Source: Clostridiales bacterium (GTDB taxonomy: Bacteria > Bacillota > Clostridia > Christensenellales > Borkfalkiaceae). Taken from it: a stretch of DNA of 64,000 nucleotides. Below the pieces are notes generated by a model. It was not told the DNA's origin. It saw only the letters and a list, made by a program, of their open reading frames with translations, and did not search any database. Shown piece by piece: positions 60,366 to 64,000 of the stretch. Position 1 is the stretch's first letter. Each line of letters opens with the position of its first letter. Both the position numbers and the translations under genes were made by a program. The stretch spans positions 62,001 to 126,000 of the forward strand of contig SVHG01000003.1 of assembly GCA_015055965.1 (NCBI GenBank), in the 5' to 3' direction.

Positions 60366-60405
60366 ATTTACGTTTAATTATTTGTAAAATTAGGAGCTTC
60401 ATTTT

Positions 60406-62841
60406 ATGATGAACATGCAAGAAATCGAAAAAAAGTGGCAGGAACGCTGGGAAAAGGAAAAATCAGCATATTTTAACAAGAAAAACGTTGATAAAAAGTT
60501 CTACTGTTTAGAAATGTTCTCTTACCCTTCCGGCGCAAAGCTTCACGCTGGTCACTGGTATAACTACGGTCCTACAGACAGTTATGCTAGATATAAAAAG
60601 ATGAAAGGGTTTGAAGTTTTCCAACCCATGGGATTTGACGCATTTGGTCTACCTGCAGAAAACTACGCAATAAAAACTGGCGTTCATCCCCAAGATTCTA
60701 CAGTAAAAAACATTGAAACCATGGAAACTCAGCTTAAAAATATGGGGGCAATGTTCGATTGGTCTGCAGAAATTAAAACCTGTATGCCCGATTATTATAA
60801 ATGGACGCAATGGCTTTTCCTTAAGCTATACGAAAAGGGACTTGCTTACAGAAAGGAAGCGCCCGTTAACTGGTGCCCTTCATGCGCCACCGTTTTAGCA
60901 AACGAACAGGTAACAGACGGATGCTGTGAGCGCTGCGGTTCTCAAGTTGTTAAAAAGGACTTAACTCAATGGTTCTTTAAAATCACCGACTATGCAGAAG
61001 AGCTTTTAACCGGACTAGATCAGCTTGATTGGCCCGAAAAGACAAAAGCTATGCAACGCAACTGGATTGGCAAATCAGTTGGTGGCGAAATAACCTTTAC
61101 TGCAGAATCCGGTGATGAATTTAAGGTGTTTACCACTAGAGCAGACACCGTTTTTGGCGTATCTTACGTTGTTTTAGCTCCTGAACATCCTTTAGTAAAA
61201 AAGCTTTGCACCGAAGAATGCAAGGCTGCAGTTGAGGAATATATAGAAAACACCTCTAAGGTAGATGAGATTGAAAGACTTTCTACCGCAAGAGAAAAAA
61301 CGGGCGTATTTATCGGCGCTTATGCAATTAACCCCATTAACGATAAAAAAGTCCCCATCTACGCTGCAGATTACGTACTTTATTCTTACGGTACGGGCGC
61401 AGTTATGGGTGTTCCCGCGCACGATGCAAGAGACTTCGTGTTTGCTAATAAATACGGCTTACCCATTACTCGCGTTATTCACTCAACGAAGGGCGAAGAT
61501 ACTCTTCCCTACTGTGAAGACGGCGTAATGATTAACAGCAAAAGCTTTGACGGTTTAACCAGCGAAGAAGGTAGATTAGCAGTTCTTAAGGCTTTAAACG
61601 TTAAAGGCAAAGGTGGATCAAAGGTTAATTACAGACTTCGCGACTGGTTGATTTCACGCCAAAGATATTGGGGTGCACCCATTCCCGTTGTTTACTGTGA
61701 AAAATGCGGTATCGTACCCGTTCCCGAAAAGGATTTACCCGTTCTACTTCCCTATGACGTAGAATTTAAGCCCGACGGCAAGTCACCCCTTGCTAAACAC
61801 GAAGGCTTTATGAATACAAAGTGCCCTCACTGTGGCGGTCACGCCGTTCGCGAATCAGACACCTTAGATACCTTCGTTTGCTCTAGCTGGTATTACCTAC
61901 GTTACCCAGATGCAAATAATGAAGATATGCCCTTCGATCCCGAAATAATTAACAAGGTTCTACCCGTTGATAAATACGTTGGTGGCGCAGAACACGCTTG
62001 TATGCACCTACTCTACGCTCGTTTTATAACAAAAGCGTTAAGAGATATGGGATACTTAAAGTTCGACGAGCCCTTTAAATCGTTAACCCACCAAGGCTTA
62101 ATCCTTGGACCTGACGGTTTTAAAATGAGTAAGAGTCGCGGAAACGTTATTTCCCCCGACGACTATATTAAAACTTACGGTTCAGACGTATTTAGATTAT
62201 ATTTAATGTTTGGCTTTAACTACGTTGAAGGCGGACCCTGGGATGACGGCGGTATTAAATCTATAGCTAAATTCCTTGAAAGAGTTGAACGTATTATCGA
62301 AAAGGTTAACGGCTATAAGCTTAACAAAACCTTAGCGTACGAAAAGGAAGAAAAAGAGCTTTTATACGCTCAGCACTACGCAATTAAATGCATTGACAGA
62401 GATATGGAAATTTTCTCTTTCAATACCGTTGTTGCTCGCTTAATGGAATTCGTTAACGCTATTTATAAATACGATTCTCTTGATAAAGATAAAAACGTTA
62501 AGCTTTTAAAGGAATGCATTAATACCCTAGTATTATTAATTGCTCCTTTAACACCTCACTTTGCAGAAGAAGAATGGTCTAGACTTGGCAACAAAAAATC
62601 TGTATTTACTTCAAGCTACCCCACCTTTGAAGAAAGATACTTAGTTTTAGATGAAACTGAATACGGCATTCAAATCAACAGCAAGATCAGATCAAAGATC
62701 GTTCTTTCTAAAAATTTGACCAACGCGCAAATTGAAGAAGCAGTTTTTGCAGATGAAAAAATTAAAGAATTAATAGAAGGAAAAACGGTAGTTAAAACTA
62801 TTATAATTCCTTCACGCCTAGTTAATATCATTGTAAAATAA
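60406..62841 (+). CDS. leuS: Leucyl-tRNA synthetase
   Basis: Class I synthetase charging tRNA-Leu. 811 aa: [15 protein letters not shown] (HIGH variant HAGH, residues 47-50), a zinc-finger-like CPSC...CERCG, the CP1 editing domain ([21 protein letters not shown]), the leucine-specific [30 protein letters not shown] (KMSKS near 573) and an anticodon domain. AGGAG precedes ATGATG; either ATG could be used. Followed 2 nt later by the M18 peptidase. Confidence 0.97.
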   Translation: MMNMQEIEKKWQERWEKEKSAYFNKKNVDKKFYCLEMFSYPSGAKLHAGHWYNYGPTDSYARYKKMKGFEVFQPMGFDAFGLPAENYAIKTGVHPQDSTVKNIETMETQLKNMGAMFDWSAEIKTCMPDYYKWTQWLFLKLYEKGLAYRKEAPVNWCPSCATVLANEQVTDGCCERCGSQVVKKDLTQWFFKITDYAEELLTGLDQLDWPEKTKAMQRNWIGKSVGGEITFTAESGDEFKVFTTRADTVFGVSYVVLAPEHPLVKKLCTEECKAAVEEYIENTSKVDEIERLSTAREKTGVFIGAYAINPINDKKVPIYAADYVLYSYGTGAVMGVPAHDARDFVFANKYGLPITRVIHSTKGEDTLPYCEDGVMINSKSFDGLTSEEGRLAVLKALNVKGKGGSKVNYRLRDWLISRQRYWGAPIPVVYCEKCGIVPVPEKDLPVLLPYDVEFKPDGKSPLAKHEGFMNTKCPHCGGHAVRESDTLDTFVCSSWYYLRYPDANNEDMPFDPEIINKVLPVDKYVGGAEHACMHLLYARFITKALRDMGYLKFDEPFKSLTHQGLILGPDGFKMSKSRGNVISPDDYIKTYGSDVFRLYLMFGFNYVEGGPWDDGGIKSIAKFLERVERIIEKVNGYKLNKTLAYEKEEKELLYAQHYAIKCIDRDMEIFSFNTVVARLMEFVNAIYKYDSLDKDKNVKLLKECINTLVLLIAPLTPHFAEEEWSRLGNKKSVFTSSYPTFEERYLVLDETEYGIQINSKIRSKIVLSKNLTNAQIEEAVFADEKIKELIEGKTVVKTIIIPSRLVNIIVK

Positions 62842-62843
62842 TC

Positions 62844-64000
62844 ATGAAAGACATTTTAAATTTACTTGCAAAATCAAAAACTCCATACCATCTAACTAAC
62901 GAAATTAAAAGCATTTTATCCGCTAATAATTTTATAGAATTAGATGAAAAAAAGCCTTTTGCAATCGAGAAAAATGGACGTTATTACGTTTCACGTAACG
63001 ACTCTGCTTTAATTGCTTTTACCGTTGGCGAAAAGGCTAATGGATATAACGTGATTGCATCACATACCGATTCACCTTGCTTTAAAGTTAAGCTTGGCAA
63101 AGCCCTAACCTCTGCGGGAACGGTTAAGCTTCCCGTTGAGCAATACGGCGGTGGATTAAGATACAGTTGGTTTGATAGACCTTTAAAATTGTGCGGTAGA
63201 CTTTGCGGTGAAGTAAACGGTAAAATAGTTTCTACCCTTTACCAATCGGATGAACGCTTCGTTATTCCTAGCGTTGCAATTCACTTCCGTAGAAACGCCA
63301 ACGATTCTTTTGCAGTTAACGCTCAAACGGACTGCCCCCCTCTATTTGCATTAGGTAATGACGTTGGCTCTTTAAAGGCTCACTTAGAAAAATCTTTCCC
63401 CGGCAAGCTTTTAGATTGCGACCTATTTTTAGTTTGTGATCAAGAACCATTTACGTGCGGTGTAAACGACGAATTTGCTTGCGCTCCAAGAGTGGATAAT
63501 TTAACCAGCTGTTTTGCCTCCATAGAAGCTCTTATAAACGCTAAAAATGATAACTTTATTAACGTTGCGTATTTAGCCGATAACGAAGAAGTGGGAAGCA
63601 GAACTAAACAAGGCGCAGGTTCAAAATTTTTATTTGACGTAATTGAACGTGTAAATCGCGCATTAGGTTATGATACTGAACACTTGCAAACTGCTTTATC
63701 AAGCTCTTTTATGGTTTCTTGCGATAATGCGCATGCAGTTCATCCTAACCACCCTGAATTTTCAGATATGACGGATAGCGTTTTACTTGGTAGCGGAATT
63801 GTAATTAAGCACCACGCAAACCAAAATTACACTACGGACGGACTTAGCTCTGCTACTTTGAAGAATATACTAAATAAAAATGAAGTTCCCTACTGTGATT
63901 TTTATATGCGTTCAGATATGCCTTGCGGTGGAACACTTGGCGCGATTAGCTCTTCACAGTTATCAATTAGCAGTGTTGATATAGGTATTGCTCAACTAGC
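62844..64000 (+). CDS. M18 family aminopeptidase, 3' end cut by window edge
   Basis: Zinc exopeptidase removing N-terminal (often acidic) residues from peptides in the cytoplasm. The frame starts MKDILNLLAKSKTPYHLTNEI and is open to 64000 (about 385 residues). Motifs seen: VIASHTDSPCFKVK (metal His/Asp), ACAPRVDNLTSC (Asp), LADNEEVGSRT (catalytic Glu-Glu), SCDNAHAVHPN, and GGTLG near the end. Co-directional with leuS with a 2-nt gap. Confidence 0.93.
   Translation, partial: MKDILNLLAKSKTPYHLTNEIKSILSANNFIELDEKKPFAIEKNGRYYVSRNDSALIAFTVGEKANGYNVIASHTDSPCFKVKLGKALTSAGTVKLPVEQYGGGLRYSWFDRPLKLCGRLCGEVNGKIVSTLYQSDERFVIPSVAIHFRRNANDSFAVNAQTDCPPLFALGNDVGSLKAHLEKSFPGKLLDCDLFLVCDQEPFTCGVNDEFACAPRVDNLTSCFASIEALINAKNDNFINVAYLADNEEVGSRTKQGAGSKFLFDVIERVNRALGYDTEHLQTALSSSFMVSCDNAHAVHPNHPEFSDMTDSVLLGSGIVIKHHANQNYTTDGLSSATLKNILNKNEVPYCDFYMRSDMPCGGTLGAISSSQLSISSVDIGIAQL

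Noticed and set aside
60188..60405. T-box leader for leuS
   Set aside because: The promoter with extended -10 lies at 60336-60365, leaving a leader of only about 35 nt, and no T-box motif is present.

Overview
The window is a stretch of a low-GC, Gram-positive (Bacillota, Clostridia-like) chromosome. The evidence is the hrcA-grpE-dnaK-dnaJ order behind a CIRCE operator, RNase J, a sigma-K-type sporulation sigma factor, a trmR-trhP pair, a ylxY-mlpA pair close to dapAB, Hsp33, YitT proteins, strong GGAGG-type ribosome binding sites and consensus sigma-A promoters. No genus can be named from the sequence alone. The sigma-K gene suggests spore-forming ancestry.

Layout. 1-4430: heat-shock operon on the minus strand, with dnaJ cut by the left edge. 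4494-10382: minus-strand polA-coaE-transglycosylase-CPBP protease-nucleoside phosphorylase-nitroreductase run. 10522-12782: tRNA-Leu(CAA) and a lipoprotein 5'-nucleotidase. 12823-19804: rnj-trmR-trhP-sigK, then valS. 19937-22586: NMT1/THI5-type ABC transporter, converging with and overlapping a YkvI-type membrane protein. 23616-26685: GH2 glycosidase and sugar symporter. 27011-32876: a minus-strand run from a membrane protein through a methyltransferase and Hsp33 to three genes of unknown function. 33050-34614: dapA-dapB. 34633-39039: M16 peptidase, NodB-like protein, two YitT proteins and rnhA.

39109-44943 is the most unusual part. A tRNA-Trp(CCA) gene carries a 5.25-kb integrated element between its 3' end (attL) and a 23-bp near-copy of that end (attR, 44413-44435). 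The element encodes a tyrosine integrase, a Rep-like protein, a small unknown protein, a serine recombinase and a zinc-ribbon lipoprotein. It contains several repeated short motifs, a strong outward-facing promoter near attR, and a promoter followed by a long hairpin and two mutually exclusive downstream hairpins (43400-43569) that looks like an RNA switch or attenuator. Directly after attR lies a tandem array of period about 117 bp, made of four decayed tRNA-Trp copies alternating with five UUCG-loop terminators.

44944-64000 returns to core genes: thiN, a chromate-transporter pair and an MTA/SAH nucleosidase-like gene in one operon; a class I amidotransferase; rho; an MBL hydrolase; two flavoproteins; a YegP-type membrane protein; an aminoglycoside-phosphotransferase-fold protein; M13 peptidase; a radical SAM protein; PAP2 phosphatase; a third YitT protein; leuS; and an M18 aminopeptidase cut by the right edge.
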